Positions 1-8,801 of a stretch of 64,000 bases of DNA are shown one piece after another. Within the stretch, counting starts at the first letter, position 1. Each line of letters starts with the position of its first letter. Source of the DNA: Asticcacaulis sp. AC466 (GTDB lineage: Bacteria; Pseudomonadota; Alphaproteobacteria; Caulobacterales; Caulobacteraceae). The notes beneath the pieces were generated by a model. It was not told the origin of the DNA. It made no database searches and worked only from the letters and a program-made list of their open reading frames with translations. The stretch lies in assembly GCF_000495815.1 (NCBI RefSeq), contig NZ_AWGE01000008.1:62001-126000 (forward strand), in the 5' to 3' direction. The position numbers and the translations under genes are program-made.

Positions 1-1791
1 ATAGCGGAAGCCGTGATAGGTGAAGTGCGGTTCATAGGTTTCGCCCCCGGCGTCACCGCGCAGGGTATAGTGGTCCTGGCATTTGGCCATACGCAGATTG
101 GCCTGATCGACCTCGCCATCGGCCTTGAGATATTCGGCGAATTTCAGGGTGACGGTCTGTCCGGCCTGGCCCCGCACCCTCAGGCGCGCCCAGCCGGCGA
201 AATTCTGCCCGAAGTCGAAGACGTACACGCCGGGTTTCGGCTGTGTGATCCGCGCCGCGCGGCGTGTGCCGATCGGGACGAGGTGAGGACTGGTTTGCGC
301 CAGGATGCGGGTATCGGGCGCATCGCCCAGGCGGACGCGGGGCCAGCGTGTCGCGCCGAAGCCGGGCAGGTCCCATCCCGGTGTTTGCTGGCGGGCGTCG
401 AAGACTTCGCCATTATAGATTTCCGAACTGACGATGGCGGACTGGCCGATGCGCCAGGTGTCGTCCGTCACGATCCATTCCGAACTGCCGTCAGCATAGT
501 CGAGGCGCAATTGCGCCAGCAGGCGGCGCGGCGCGGGACCGAAGCCGTAGCGTTCCAGCCGCCAACCAAAGGCGCTGGCATACCAGCCGTCACCGACCAA
601 GACGCCGAAGGCGTTTTCGCCGCTGCGGATCAGCCGCGTGACGTCATAGGTCTGATAGAAGATATGATCGCGCGCCACGCTGATTTCCGGAGCGAGCCGG
701 GCGGGCGACACAGGCTGGCCGTTCAGGCGTGCCTCATAGGCGCCAAGCGCCGTGGCATAGAGGCGGGCATTGACCACCCGTCCCTTCGGCGTGAAGGCGG
801 TGCGCAATTGCATGGCGGGTTCGGCCGGGCGCGGATCGTTTTGCGCGTCCGAACCCGATTTTTGCGCGTTGGTCCAGTCGGTGGCATCGAAAGTCGCCGC
901 CGTCCAGCCTTCCGGCGGCAGGGGCCGGACCTTCCAGTGGTTGTCGCTGACCAAGCGCTTGATCGTGCCGTCGGACAGGCGCAGCCGGATCAGGGCCGCG
1001 AACGCCCCGCCATCGACCGGAAAGAAGCCGGTGGTTTCAGCTTGGACCATAACGCAGACGCTATTGCGGCCGGGTTTGAGGCGGGCGGGGACGGGGACCA
1101 GCGTGCCCCAGTTGGGCACGGGCTGATCGGGAACGGGCAGGGTTTCACCATTGGCCCATACCCCCCGTATCCAGTCCTTGCCGGAAATCAGAACGTCAGC
1201 CGATACCAGAGATGTCGGCACGTCGAAATCGAGACGAAAGGCATGCAGGCGGTCATCGAGCGCGGTTTGCGACCAGATCCATTGCAAGGCGGCGGCGCGG
1301 TCGCCTTCGGCCAGTCCGTCTTCGGCGACGATCCATCGGGCCTTCCAGTCGTCAGGGGTGAGCAGGCCGGTCTCGAACCAGGTCGCGGCCGACCGGGCGA
1401 CCCGGCCGCGATTGTCCGTCACCTCGACCGACCACCAGACGCGCTGCATGGCGGCAAGTGCCTTGCCCGCATAGGGGATATCGAAACAGGCCTCGCTGGC
1501 GATCACGCCTGAATCCCAAAGGTCGGCCCGGGTCGTATCCGGGGTGGAGGCGGCGCGCAGGCGGTAATGGGTTTGCATCAGGCCGCGATCCGCCCCGCTC
1601 AGGCGCCAGGACAGGCGCGGGGCCCGTTCCTGGGTGCCCAGTAATTCCACTGTCTGCTCGGCCCTCAGATCCGTCACGGCGAATCGTGCGGTCGGCGTCC
1701 TGGCCAATGCGGTATTGGCGGGAACGGCTGCGGCCACGCTTGTGGCGGCGAGGAAATGCCGCCGGTTCAGCCGGGGTCCGATAGGGGGCAT
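1..1791 (-). CDS. alpha-L-rhamnosidase, GH78 type (3' end outside window)
   Basis: Reading minus from an ATG at 1791, the frame stays open for 597 codons to the window edge, so the C-terminal catalytic part is missing. The N-terminus MPPIGPRLNRRHFLAATSVA has a twin-arginine export signal. It is followed by an Ig-like domain (sequence around APRLSWRLSG), then the beta-sandwich domains usual in bacterial alpha-L-rhamnosidases, with blocks such as RLYATALGAYEARLNG, FYQTYDVT and GVLVGDGWYAS; the last visible residues (FTYHGFRY) lead into the (alpha/alpha)6 domain. The family removes terminal alpha-L-rhamnose from plant glycans and glycosides, here probably in the periplasm. An AGGA ribosome site lies about 8 bases before the start. 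An AT-rich dyad at 1844-1866 lies upstream. Rhamnose decorates arabinogalactan proteins and pectin, so the gene fits the neighbouring plant-wall enzymes. Family certain; exact substrate unknown. Confidence 0.88.
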   Translation of the reverse strand, partial: MPPIGPRLNRRHFLAATSVAAAVPANTALARTPTARFAVTDLRAEQTVELLGTQERAPRLSWRLSGADRGLMQTHYRLRAASTPDTTRADLWDSGVIASEACFDIPYAGKALAAMQRVWWSVEVTDNRGRVARSAATWFETGLLTPDDWKARWIVAEDGLAEGDRAAALQWIWSQTALDDRLHAFRLDFDVPTSLVSADVLISGKDWIRGVWANGETLPVPDQPVPNWGTLVPVPARLKPGRNSVCVMVQAETTGFFPVDGGAFAALIRLRLSDGTIKRLVSDNHWKVRPLPPEGWTAATFDATDWTNAQKSGSDAQNDPRPAEPAMQLRTAFTPKGRVVNARLYATALGAYEARLNGQPVSPARLAPEISVARDHIFYQTYDVTRLIRSGENAFGVLVGDGWYASAFGWRLERYGFGPAPRRLLAQLRLDYADGSSEWIVTDDTWRIGQSAIVSSEIYNGEVFDARQQTPGWDLPGFGATRWPRVRLGDAPDTRILAQTSPHLVPIGTRRAARITQPKPGVYVFDFGQNFAGWARLRVRGQAGQTVTLKFAEYLKADGEVDQANLRMAKCQDHYTLRGDAGGETYEPHFTYHGFRY

Positions 1792-1843
1792 GGGCGTTGT
1801 CCTGTATCCTGTGCGGCCCGATGGGAACTGCAGGCTCTAAAAA

Positions 1844-1866
1844 TATAATACGTCATACCTATTATA
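1844..1866. promoter_or_regulatory. AT-rich dyad upstream of the rhamnosidase gene
   Basis: Perfect 7-base arms TATAATA and TATTATA flank a 9-base spacer (CGTCATACC). It resembles the GTATAC operators elsewhere in the window in base composition and position but lacks the exact core, so membership of that operator family is uncertain. The rest of the 1792-2078 gap holds the promoters of the two divergent genes and nothing else recognised. Confidence 0.35.
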
Positions 1867-2078
1867 GGGAGCCGATCAAATCAACCGCCGAATTGTGAGC
1901 TCTCATGCCCAAACGTGTACGCCAGGTTCAGGCAGAGATTGCGGCGCGGTAAAATTCCCCCATTGGCAGAATATCAATGTTATATTATCTTAGGTTGCCG
2001 AACCGGAGCGATACCGGTCCCGCCAGTAGGACTTTCCATGCGTATTCGATGACTTCTTACAGGCCTTGGGGGACAACC

Positions 2079-3785
2079 ATGCCGAATGCGAACGATATTG
2101 CCTGGTTCAAGACGCAGTTCGAACCGACCCTGGCTGCGGCGCTCGCAGGGACGCCCTATACTGCGAATTTCCTCTGTGCCCTGGCGTGCCAGGAAACGGG
2201 CGAGGTCTGGCCAGTTCTGCGCAAAAAAGGGTTGGCCACGGATGAAATTGTTCGCCTCTGCGTTGGCGATACGCTGGACGATACCAAGGGACGCAGCGCC
2301 TTTCCGCGCAACCGGGCAGAACTGGAGGCGGCAAAGGATGGGTCGCGGATGTTTGGTATCGCCCGCCAGGCCTTGCTGGATATGTCGGCCTATATCGATG
2401 GCTACAAGGGCGCGGCCAGCAATCCGAACAAGTTCTGTCACGGCTTTGGCGTGTTTCAGTATGATTTGCAGTTTTTCAAAACCGATCCCGACTATTTCCT
2501 TGACCGCAGGTATGAGACGTTCGGCGCTAGCCTGGGCAAGTGCCTGCAGGAACTGGATCACGCGGTCGAAAAGCGTAACCTGCCGCGGACCGGTAAGCTG
2601 TCGGAAGCGGACCTGGCATCGGTGGCGATCGTCTATAACACCGGCCGGTATGACCCCAGAAAGGGCCTGAAGCAAGGCTATCGGAACGCGGCGGGGGTCT
2701 ATTACGGCGAGGCGCTGGTTGCCTTTATGCGCTTGGCCGGCACTGTCTCCGTCGATGTCGTGACACCGCCGCGCCCTTCAACTGAACCGGCCATAGTTAC
2801 GCCGCCGACCCCCGTTGCGGCGGCGGGCAAGCGGTACAGGGTCGATACCCAGTCGGACCCGCTGGTCCTGCGATCTGCGCCGGTCAAATCACCGCCGGGC
2901 AAAAAGACGAACCGCATCGGTCTGCTGCCTGACGGCACCATCGTCAGGGCGGTCGGGGATGCCCGCCAGAACGGCTATTTGCAGGTGCAGACCAGTCTGA
3001 ACGGCGCCCTGCTGACGGGGTGGGCCTATGCCGACCTGCTGAAACCGGTCGTGGAAACAACGCCAATACCAGTTGTCGAGGCGGCTGAGCCTTCGGTCAC
3101 GCCACTCTTGCCGGCCGTCTATATGCCGCGCAAGGCTGGTACGGTCACGAAACGGACGGACCCCGCCGGGGCCTATTCTCTGAATGAACCCGGGCAACCG
3201 GGCCGGACTGGCGATACACCGGACGCCTTGAAGACGTCGATCGCTCGCATCATAGCCTGGCTGGCGCCTGATCTTCCGGCCCACAAACGCTATCAGCCTA
3301 CGGCCAGCAGCACCTTCTGTAATATCTACGCCCATGACTTCTGCTACCTAAACGGGGTCTATCTGCCGCGTGTGTGGTGGAGCCAGGCGGCCATTGTCCG
3401 GCTTCTCAAGGGAGAGACCGTGACGCCTGTTTACGGAACCTCAATCGACGAGATTCGCGCCAATGGCCTGTTTCGCTGGCTAAGGGACTTCGGCCCTGAT
3501 TTCGGCTGGCGTCAGACCGGTACGGTGACGAAGTTGCAAGCGGAAGTGAACCAGGGCGCGATTGGATTAATCGTCGCCCGCCGGACCGAAGAGGGCAAAT
3601 CTGGTCATATCGTCGCCGTCGTCCCGGAAACTGAAACCCACCGGGCCACGCGCAATGCGGCGGGTGAGGTAACCAACCCGCTGCAAAGTCAGGCCGGTAC
3701 GGTGAACTTTTCCTATGGCACCGGACGCAAGGATTGGTGGCTGGGGGCGCAGTTTGCCGAACATGCCTTCTGGATACATGGCTGA
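2079..3785 (+). CDS. lysozyme-like / SH3 / CHAP-like peptidoglycan hydrolase
   Basis: A protein of 568 residues when started at the ATG at 2079, which has GGGGGA just upstream; in-frame starts at 1977 and 2049 have poorer sites. Residues about 1-220 look lysozyme- or transglycosylase-like: a Glu in ACQETGEVW, a GFGVFQYDLQFF block, and YNTGRYDP. Residues about 245-330 form an SH3b-like domain (DPLVLRSAP ... TGWAYADLLKP). The C-terminal 180 residues look like a CHAP/NlpC-type amidase, with a possible catalytic Cys in STFCNIYAHDF and His in SGHIVAVVPE. No signal peptide or membrane segment is visible, so if it acts on the wall it must be released by lysis or a dedicated secretion system. Two small genes follow in the same direction. 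Domain calls are by eye; the biological role is unknown. Confidence 0.6.
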   Translation: MPNANDIAWFKTQFEPTLAAALAGTPYTANFLCALACQETGEVWPVLRKKGLATDEIVRLCVGDTLDDTKGRSAFPRNRAELEAAKDGSRMFGIARQALLDMSAYIDGYKGAASNPNKFCHGFGVFQYDLQFFKTDPDYFLDRRYETFGASLGKCLQELDHAVEKRNLPRTGKLSEADLASVAIVYNTGRYDPRKGLKQGYRNAAGVYYGEALVAFMRLAGTVSVDVVTPPRPSTEPAIVTPPTPVAAAGKRYRVDTQSDPLVLRSAPVKSPPGKKTNRIGLLPDGTIVRAVGDARQNGYLQVQTSLNGALLTGWAYADLLKPVVETTPIPVVEAAEPSVTPLLPAVYMPRKAGTVTKRTDPAGAYSLNEPGQPGRTGDTPDALKTSIARIIAWLAPDLPAHKRYQPTASSTFCNIYAHDFCYLNGVYLPRVWWSQAAIVRLLKGETVTPVYGTSIDEIRANGLFRWLRDFGPDFGWRQTGTVTKLQAEVNQGAIGLIVARRTEEGKSGHIVAVVPETETHRATRNAAGEVTNPLQSQAGTVNFSYGTGRKDWWLGAQFAEHAFWIHG

Positions 3786-3899
3786 TCCAATAGGCATCTT
3801 ATGGCTTTTTGATGCGCCCGCTTAACGGACCCTCGATATTTCTTACCTTTCCGCCCTTATGCTGCGGTGCAGGACATATAACTATTCAGGAGCCGGAAC

Positions 3900-4340
3900 A
3901 TGGATACCCTAGACACGGTCAAGACCGGCAAGACGCCGGAAGCGAATGAGGTAGAGCCCGGGGATATCGGCCTGGCTGCCGCGCTCCCCGAGTCGGGCGA
4001 CGTTGCGGATATGGATGGCCCCGCAGATTACGAACAAGACGCGGAACAGGACGCTGCCTCAGTCGCACCTAAGCGGAATTGGTGGAAGATCGCGGGCATA
4101 GCTGCCGGTGGTCTGGCGGTTGTTGCGGCAGCGGGCGGCTATGTCTACTGGCGCGCGCAGCAAAACAAGCCGAAAACCCGTTTCGAGCGGTTCAAGGCGC
4201 AATTGGGACTTGATCGTCTGCCCAAGGCGCTCAGGCAAATTGATCTTGATGATCTCGACCGCCGCCGCCGCGAAGCGACACGCGTTGCCAGACAAACCGT
4301 TCACGCCGGCGCGAAACGCGTCGCTGAATTGACGCGTTGA
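3900..4340 (+). CDS. small single-span membrane protein
   Basis: 146 residues, unrecognised family. An acidic N-terminal 60 residues (many Asp/Glu) is followed by KRNWWK and one hydrophobic segment (about residues 67-85, IAGIAAGGLAVVAAAGGYVY), then a basic tail rich in Arg and Lys. The charge pattern suggests the tail faces the cytoplasm side or binds nucleic acid or lipid head groups, but that is inference. An AGGAG site lies 8-12 bases before the ATG. It starts 114 bases after the hydrolase gene and is followed 9 bases later by a 52-codon ORF. A protective role toward the hydrolase is possible but nothing in the sequence proves it. Confidence 0.6.
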   Translation: MDTLDTVKTGKTPEANEVEPGDIGLAAALPESGDVADMDGPADYEQDAEQDAASVAPKRNWWKIAGIAAGGLAVVAAAGGYVYWRAQQNKPKTRFERFKAQLGLDRLPKALRQIDLDDLDRRRREATRVARQTVHAGAKRVAELTR

Positions 4341-4349
4341 TTGGAGCCT

Positions 4350-4508
4350 ATGATGAAAAAGACCGAAGACACCGCTGTAAACGCCATGCCGGAAGACGTT
4401 GTCGCCATTCCCCGTCCGGCGAATGAACTGGATGGCGGAGGTGAGGCATTCGCCCATTGGCCTAAGGAGAAGGCGTCGAAAGACAAGTCTGACAAAGCCG
4501 GGAAATAG
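4350..4508 (+). CDS. small hypothetical protein, 52 residues
   Basis: ORF MMKKTEDTAVNAMPEDVV... ending KSDKAGK, with a GGAG ribosome site 4 bases before the first ATG (7 before the second). It begins 9 bases after the membrane protein gene, so co-translation is likely. The product is hydrophilic with a Lys-rich tail and no recognised motif. The stop lies 23 bases before the convergent alpha-galactosidase stop, and a GGCGCTG/CAGCGCC stem (4521-4541) overlaps that junction, without a T-tract. Confidence 0.5.
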   Translation: MMKKTEDTAVNAMPEDVVAIPRPANELDGGGEAFAHWPKEKASKDKSDKAGK

Positions 4509-4531
4509 CCAAGAGGCGTTGGCGCTGGCGT

Positions 4532-6025
4532 TTACAGCGCCGGATTCACCTTGAGCAAAACCGCGCCATGCGCGGGCAGGATTACGGTTCGCGAATCGGT
4601 GGGTTTGATGTCCTCAGCCTTCCAGACGTCGCGAACCGTTTTTGGCGTAAGGCCTATTGCGCCCCACGGTATTGTGACGGTCGCTTGACCTGCGCCGCGA
4701 TTAAAGAGGCCGACCGCGATTGAACCGTCGGACAATTTTTTGGTCCAGATTTCCGTTGTGCCATCCTTGTGGACCGGCAGGCCTTGCGCCCCAAGGCGGT
4801 CCTGATCGATAGAGATAACCTCCGGGTTGGTCAGCAGGGCCAGGGTTTCCGGCGTCATGGTGCGGACGTCGTTGCCGAGCACCAAAGGGGCCGCCATGAG
4901 CGCCCATAACGACATGTGGGTGCGGTATTCATCCGTCGTCATGCCGCCATTACCGACTTCCAGCATGTCCGGATCGTTCCAGCCGTTCGGACCCGTGTGA
5001 TTGGCGACGCCGTTCTTATCGAAACCGATCTTCGCCATGGTGTCGTAATTGTCTTCGATATCGCCGGTGGTGCGCCACAGGTGACCGCCGACCTGGCGAC
5101 CCCACGCGCCCACATCGAAACGGCCGTACTGACACAGGCTGTAGACGATGTCGCGGCCGGTGGCGTTGAGGGCCTCGCCCATCTCCTGATAGGTGGCGTA
5201 GACGGTTTCGGGCGTATGATAGAAGGCTTCCCCGGAACACAGGTCGTATTTCAGATAGTCGACACCCCAGTCGGCGAAGGTTTGGGCATCCTGTTTGATA
5301 TGGCCGTAAGAGCCTTCGTAACCGGCGCAGGTCTTTGGCCCCGGCGACGAATAGAGGCCTAGCTTCAGGCCGCGCGCATGGACGTAATCCGCCAGCGCCT
5401 TCATATCCGGAAAATGGGCATTCGGCTGCAACGCGCCGTTGGCGTCGCGCTGCCCCTGCCAGCCGTCGTCGATGTTGACGTAGATGTAGCCGGCGTCGCG
5501 CAGGCCGGAAGACACCAGGGCGTCGGCGATTTCGCGGATGGTCTTGTCATTGATATCGGTGGCGAACTTGTTCCAGGAACTCCAGCCCATGGGCGGAGTG
5601 GCGGCCAGGGGTTTCTGTGGGACAACCCGATGGTCGGGCAGGGTATGTGCCGGAAAGTCGAGCGCCTTGATTTCGGCGGCATCGCCCTTGTGCGCGGTCA
5701 CGTCGAAGTCCTGATACCAGACCTTGCCGGTCATGCGCACCTTGTCGCCATCCGGCTTGACGATGATGTCGGTCATGGCGACGCGCGGATTGCCGTTATA
5801 GAGCTTGAAAACAAGGGCATCGCCGTCCTGTTTCAGATCGGTCAGCGGGAGGTCGCCGTACCATTTCGACGTGATCCGGCTATCGGCGCCATCGATGATC
5901 AACCGGGTAAAACCGGGAAATTCAGGCGAGCTGTCGAACACCCACGCGCCCTTTGGCGCATCGGCGAACGCAGAGGCCGTGGCCATAAGACCGGCAAGGA
6001 CAGTGGTGATCATCAGACGGCGCAT
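4532..6025 (-). CDS. alpha-galactosidase, GH27
   Basis: 497 residues from the ATG at 6025, chosen because AAGGAG lies 8 bases upstream and a Sec signal peptide follows (MRRLMITTVLAGLMATASAFA). A small N-terminal beta domain of about 120 residues is followed by the GH27 (beta/alpha)8 barrel: TPPMGWSSWNKFATDI, the nucleophile Asp in VDYLKYDLCS, the acid/base Asp in WRTTGDIEDNYD, and GWNDPDMLEVGNGG. A C-terminal beta domain closes the protein. The enzyme releases terminal alpha-D-galactose; in extensins this sugar is attached to serine. It is transcribed divergently from a DPP4 gene with a GTATAC operator between them. GH27 also contains alpha-N-acetylgalactosaminidases and beta-L-arabinopyranosidases, so the sugar specificity is likely rather than certain. 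Confidence 0.93.
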   Translation of the reverse strand: MRRLMITTVLAGLMATASAFADAPKGAWVFDSSPEFPGFTRLIIDGADSRITSKWYGDLPLTDLKQDGDALVFKLYNGNPRVAMTDIIVKPDGDKVRMTGKVWYQDFDVTAHKGDAAEIKALDFPAHTLPDHRVVPQKPLAATPPMGWSSWNKFATDINDKTIREIADALVSSGLRDAGYIYVNIDDGWQGQRDANGALQPNAHFPDMKALADYVHARGLKLGLYSSPGPKTCAGYEGSYGHIKQDAQTFADWGVDYLKYDLCSGEAFYHTPETVYATYQEMGEALNATGRDIVYSLCQYGRFDVGAWGRQVGGHLWRTTGDIEDNYDTMAKIGFDKNGVANHTGPNGWNDPDMLEVGNGGMTTDEYRTHMSLWALMAAPLVLGNDVRTMTPETLALLTNPEVISIDQDRLGAQGLPVHKDGTTEIWTKKLSDGSIAVGLFNRGAGQATVTIPWGAIGLTPKTVRDVWKAEDIKPTDSRTVILPAHGAVLLKVNPAL

Positions 6026-6049
6026 AGCAGGCTCCTTGGTTGACATAAA

Positions 6050-6064
6050 GTATATAGTATACAT
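6050..6064. promoter_or_regulatory. GTATAC operator, alpha-galactosidase / DPP4 divergent promoter
   Basis: Sequence GTATATAGTATACAT with the palindromic core GTATAC at 6057-6062. It lies in the 71-base gap between two divergent starts and shares TATATAGTATAC with the site at 14641 before a GntR gene, so it is a likely binding site for that regulator family. Confidence 0.6.
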
Positions 6065-6096
6065 AAATGCCGCTCTGACAATGCAGGAGCGGCCCT

Positions 6097-8409
6097 ATGC
6101 GAACGAAAATTGCAGCTACCGGTTTCATATTGGCGCTCACACTGGCTACCTCTTTGACCACTACGATTCCGGCGCAGGCGGCGCCGACGGTCGCGGACTA
6201 TCAACAGGCGCTTGGGCTGCGCGATGCCTGGTCCGGTCTGACCGAAAATATTGCCGAGCCGGCCCAGTGGATCGAGGGCACGCATAGATTCGTTTACCGC
6301 AAGACCGTGCCCGGCGGTTTCCAGTTCGTGATGATGGACGCCGATACGAAGGCGAAAACCCCGGCCTTCGATCATGACCGCCTCGCCAAGGCGTTCACCG
6401 CGGCGGGCCTTGACGGTTCGGATGGTCTGCACCTGCCGTTCGTGCGCAATTTCAGCCGCATGGAGGTTATCGACGGCGGCAAGGCGCTCACCGCCTATAT
6501 CGACGAGGTGTCGTGGACCTGCACCCTGACCGACTATGTCTGTACGCGCCAGCCGGACAATGACGGCCGCCAGCCGCGCGGCTTCGACGTGGTGCGTGAC
6601 CTTAAAATTCCGGCGGCCAACAAGCCGGTGGCCTCGCCCGATGGCAAATGGGTCGCCTTCGTGCAGAATTTCAATATCGCGGTGCGTCCGGCATCGGGCG
6701 GTGACGTGGTCCTGCTCAGCAGCGATGGCTCAGAAGGCGAGTTTTACGACGCCGATTCGATCACATGGTCGCCGGATTCGCAAAAACTGGCCGCCTATCG
6801 TGTCCGTCCCGGATTCCGCCGCGAGGTCACGCGGGTGATTTCGTCGCCGAAGGATCAGGTTCAGCCGAAGGTCGATGTCCAGCTCTATCCGAAGCCGGGC
6901 GACGCGGTGGATATCGACCGGCCGGTTCTGTTCAACGTCGCAGCGCGAGCGCAGATCGCCGTGCCATACGATCTGTTTCCCAATCCCTATGTCATGTCAT
7001 CCCTGACCTGGCGCGCGGATTCCAGCGCGGTGACCTTTGAGTACGACCAGCGCGGCCATCAGCTTTACCGCCTGATCGAAGCCGACGCCAAAACCGGTTC
7101 GGCGCGGGTCGTCGCCGAAGACAGCGCCAAGACCTTCGTCAATGTCGAGCGGCGCTACAGCCACGACGTCAAGGGGCGCGAACTGATCTGGATGTCGGAG
7201 CGCGACGGCTGGAACCATCTCTATCTGTACGACGTGAAAACGGGCCGGGTGAAAAACCAGATCACCAAGGGCCAATGGGTGGTTCGAAACGTGCTTAAGG
7301 TCGATGACGACAAGCGCCAGATCTGGTTCGCCGCCGGCGGCATGTATCCGGGCAAGGATCCGTATTTCCAGCATGTCTACCGCGTCGACTTTGACGGCAG
7401 CCACCTGACGCCGATCACCACGGTGGATGCCTATCACGACGTCAGTTTCTCCTCGGACATGGCCTATTATGTCGATACCTATTCGCGGATCGATCTGCCC
7501 AATGTGTCCGAACTGCACGCTGCCAACGGCACCCTGGTGACCGAGGTTGAGCATGGCGACATCACCAGGCTGCTGGCCGCCGGTTTCCAGCCGCCGGAGG
7601 TTTTTGTCGCCAAGGGCCGTGACGGCAAGACCGACATCTGGGGCGTTATCGTCCGTCCGCAGCATTTCGACCCGGCGAAAAAATACCCGGTCATCGAAAA
7701 CATCTATGCCGGACCGCACAGCTCCTTTGTGCCCAAGACCTTCTGGCCGTTCGGCCCCCATTCCAGCGGCGATAAGGTGATCGGCATGCAGGCCATGGCC
7801 GATATGGGTTTCATTGTCGTGCAGATCGATGGCATGGGCACGATGAATCGGTCGAAGGCCTTCCATGACGTCGCCTGGAAAAACCTCGGCGACGCCGGCT
7901 TCCCCGACCGCATCCTCTGGCATCAGGCGGCCGCCGCGAAATATCCATGGTACGATATCAGGCAGGTCGGTATCTATGGCGGCTCCGCCGGCGGTCAGAA
8001 CGCCTTGAGCGCTGTCGAATTTCATCCCGAATTCTACAAGGCCGCCGTCGCCTATGCCGGTTGCTTCGACAACCGCATGGACAAGATCGGCTGGAACGAA
8101 GAATGGATGGGCTGGCCGGTTGATGACAGCTATGCCAAGGCCTCCGGCGTCGATAATGCGTGGCGCCTGAAAGGCCATGTGCTGCTGATCGTCGGCGAAC
8201 AGGATATGAATGTCGATCCGGCCTCGACGCTTCAGGTCGTCAATGCCCTGATCAAGTCGCGCAAGGAATTCGACCTGATCGTGGTGCCCAATGACGGCCA
8301 CGGGGCGTTGCGCAACACGGGCGACGTGACCTATGGCCTGCGCCGCCAATATGACTTCTTCGTCCGTCACCTGCGCAAGGAAGCGACCCCTGAATGGAAT
8401 GCCCAATGA
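6097..8409 (+). CDS. dipeptidyl peptidase IV-type serine peptidase (S9B)
   Basis: 770 residues. A signal peptide (MRTKIAATGFILALTLATS...AQA) is followed by a DPP4 N-terminal beta-propeller (about residues 100-480, repeats such as DSITWSPDSQKLAAYRV and RELIWMSERDGWNHLYLYD) and an alpha/beta hydrolase domain with the triad Ser in YGGSAGGQ, Asp in GEQDMNVDP and His in PNDGHGAL. Family members cut Xaa-Pro (or Xaa-Ala) dipeptides from peptide N-termini, here in the periplasm. AGGAG lies 8 bases before the ATG. In this setting a Pro/Hyp-rich peptide from a plant glycoprotein is the plausible substrate. A second copy is at 45812. Whether it accepts hydroxyproline at P1 cannot be read from sequence. 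Confidence 0.9.
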   Translation: MRTKIAATGFILALTLATSLTTTIPAQAAPTVADYQQALGLRDAWSGLTENIAEPAQWIEGTHRFVYRKTVPGGFQFVMMDADTKAKTPAFDHDRLAKAFTAAGLDGSDGLHLPFVRNFSRMEVIDGGKALTAYIDEVSWTCTLTDYVCTRQPDNDGRQPRGFDVVRDLKIPAANKPVASPDGKWVAFVQNFNIAVRPASGGDVVLLSSDGSEGEFYDADSITWSPDSQKLAAYRVRPGFRREVTRVISSPKDQVQPKVDVQLYPKPGDAVDIDRPVLFNVAARAQIAVPYDLFPNPYVMSSLTWRADSSAVTFEYDQRGHQLYRLIEADAKTGSARVVAEDSAKTFVNVERRYSHDVKGRELIWMSERDGWNHLYLYDVKTGRVKNQITKGQWVVRNVLKVDDDKRQIWFAAGGMYPGKDPYFQHVYRVDFDGSHLTPITTVDAYHDVSFSSDMAYYVDTYSRIDLPNVSELHAANGTLVTEVEHGDITRLLAAGFQPPEVFVAKGRDGKTDIWGVIVRPQHFDPAKKYPVIENIYAGPHSSFVPKTFWPFGPHSSGDKVIGMQAMADMGFIVVQIDGMGTMNRSKAFHDVAWKNLGDAGFPDRILWHQAAAAKYPWYDIRQVGIYGGSAGGQNALSAVEFHPEFYKAAVAYAGCFDNRMDKIGWNEEWMGWPVDDSYAKASGVDNAWRLKGHVLLIVGEQDMNVDPASTLQVVNALIKSRKEFDLIVVPNDGHGALRNTGDVTYGLRRQYDFFVRHLRKEATPEWNAQ

Positions 8410-8491
8410 ACGAGCGGGGTAAGGCAAGCGCCGTCACCGCTGAAACCGGACAAGACAGCCTTTGAAAAAGCAGGTCGTGACGATTGGACGG

Positions 8492-8509
8492 TAAATCGTA
8501 TAATTTATA
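8492..8509 (+). promoter_or_regulatory. GTATAA-type operator before the DUF5695 gene
   Basis: TAAATCGTATAATTTATA, followed one base later by a -35-like TTGACG. The identical 18 bases occur at 28567-28584 before a TonB-dependent receptor, also followed by TTGACG. No convincing -10 box follows at 16-18 bases. Confidence 0.55.
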
Positions 8510-8739
8510 TTTGACGGAAGGGCATGGAGGTGTTTTACATTACTCAGTCAAATGCGCGACTTCTGGTGCGCCCTTGACGAGTCCGCGTAGCGGTTCCGGT
8601 TGTGGTGTCAGTGTTTCTCCGGGCTTGCGCCCAACCCGTTCCGCCTACGATGTCTTCCTCCCGATCCGGTGTTCGGATCACCCTAACCGACGCGACGCTT
8701 CACTCCCGTGGCGTCGCCTATGTCGGTGCCCAACTTGAA

Positions 8740-8788
8740 AGCGTCCGCTGCGAATTCTTCCCTGCGGCGGACGCTCTTTTGTCATTTT
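8740..8788 (+). terminator. terminator-like hairpin inside a leader
   Basis: Stem AGCGTCCGC (8740-8748) with GCGGACGCT (8767-8775), 18-base loop, then CTTTTGTCATTTT. It lies just before the ribosome site GAAGG of the gene at 8802, so it could act as an attenuator or end a short transcript from the promoter near 8500. Confidence 0.55.
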
Positions 8789-8801
8789 GAAGGTCTTGCC
8801 G

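Larger units (their letters stand above)
8410..8801 (+). promoter_or_regulatory. 392-base gap: operator and long leader with internal hairpin
   Basis: The gap holds an operator-like site (8492-8509) followed by TTGACG (8511-8516), then about 285 bases of leader, with a hairpin and T-rich stretch (8740-8788) ending 13 bases before the start codon at 8802. Short ORFs in the leader have no ribosome site or recognisable product. The arrangement suggests a regulated 5' leader or a small transcript ending before the gene. Confidence 0.4.

Noticed and set aside
13-1512. 499-codon plus-strand ORF opposite the rhamnosidase
   Set aside because: The minus frame has a Tat signal, ribosome site and clear GH78 domains. 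The plus frame has no recognisable domain and is a GC-rich shadow.
4521-4541. Hairpin at the 4508/4532 junction as a terminator
   Set aside because: The stem GGCGCTG/CAGCGCC lacks a T-tract on either strand and overlaps the alpha-galactosidase stop; too weak to list.
6997-8427. 476-codon minus ORF opposite the first DPP4
   Set aside because: It lies against a gene with an intact catalytic triad; composition (many Asp, Gly, Val, His) is that of an antisense reading.
8484-8738. 84-codon ORF in the leader before DUF5695
   Set aside because: No ribosome site and no family; overlaps the promoter-operator. Treated as leader sequence.
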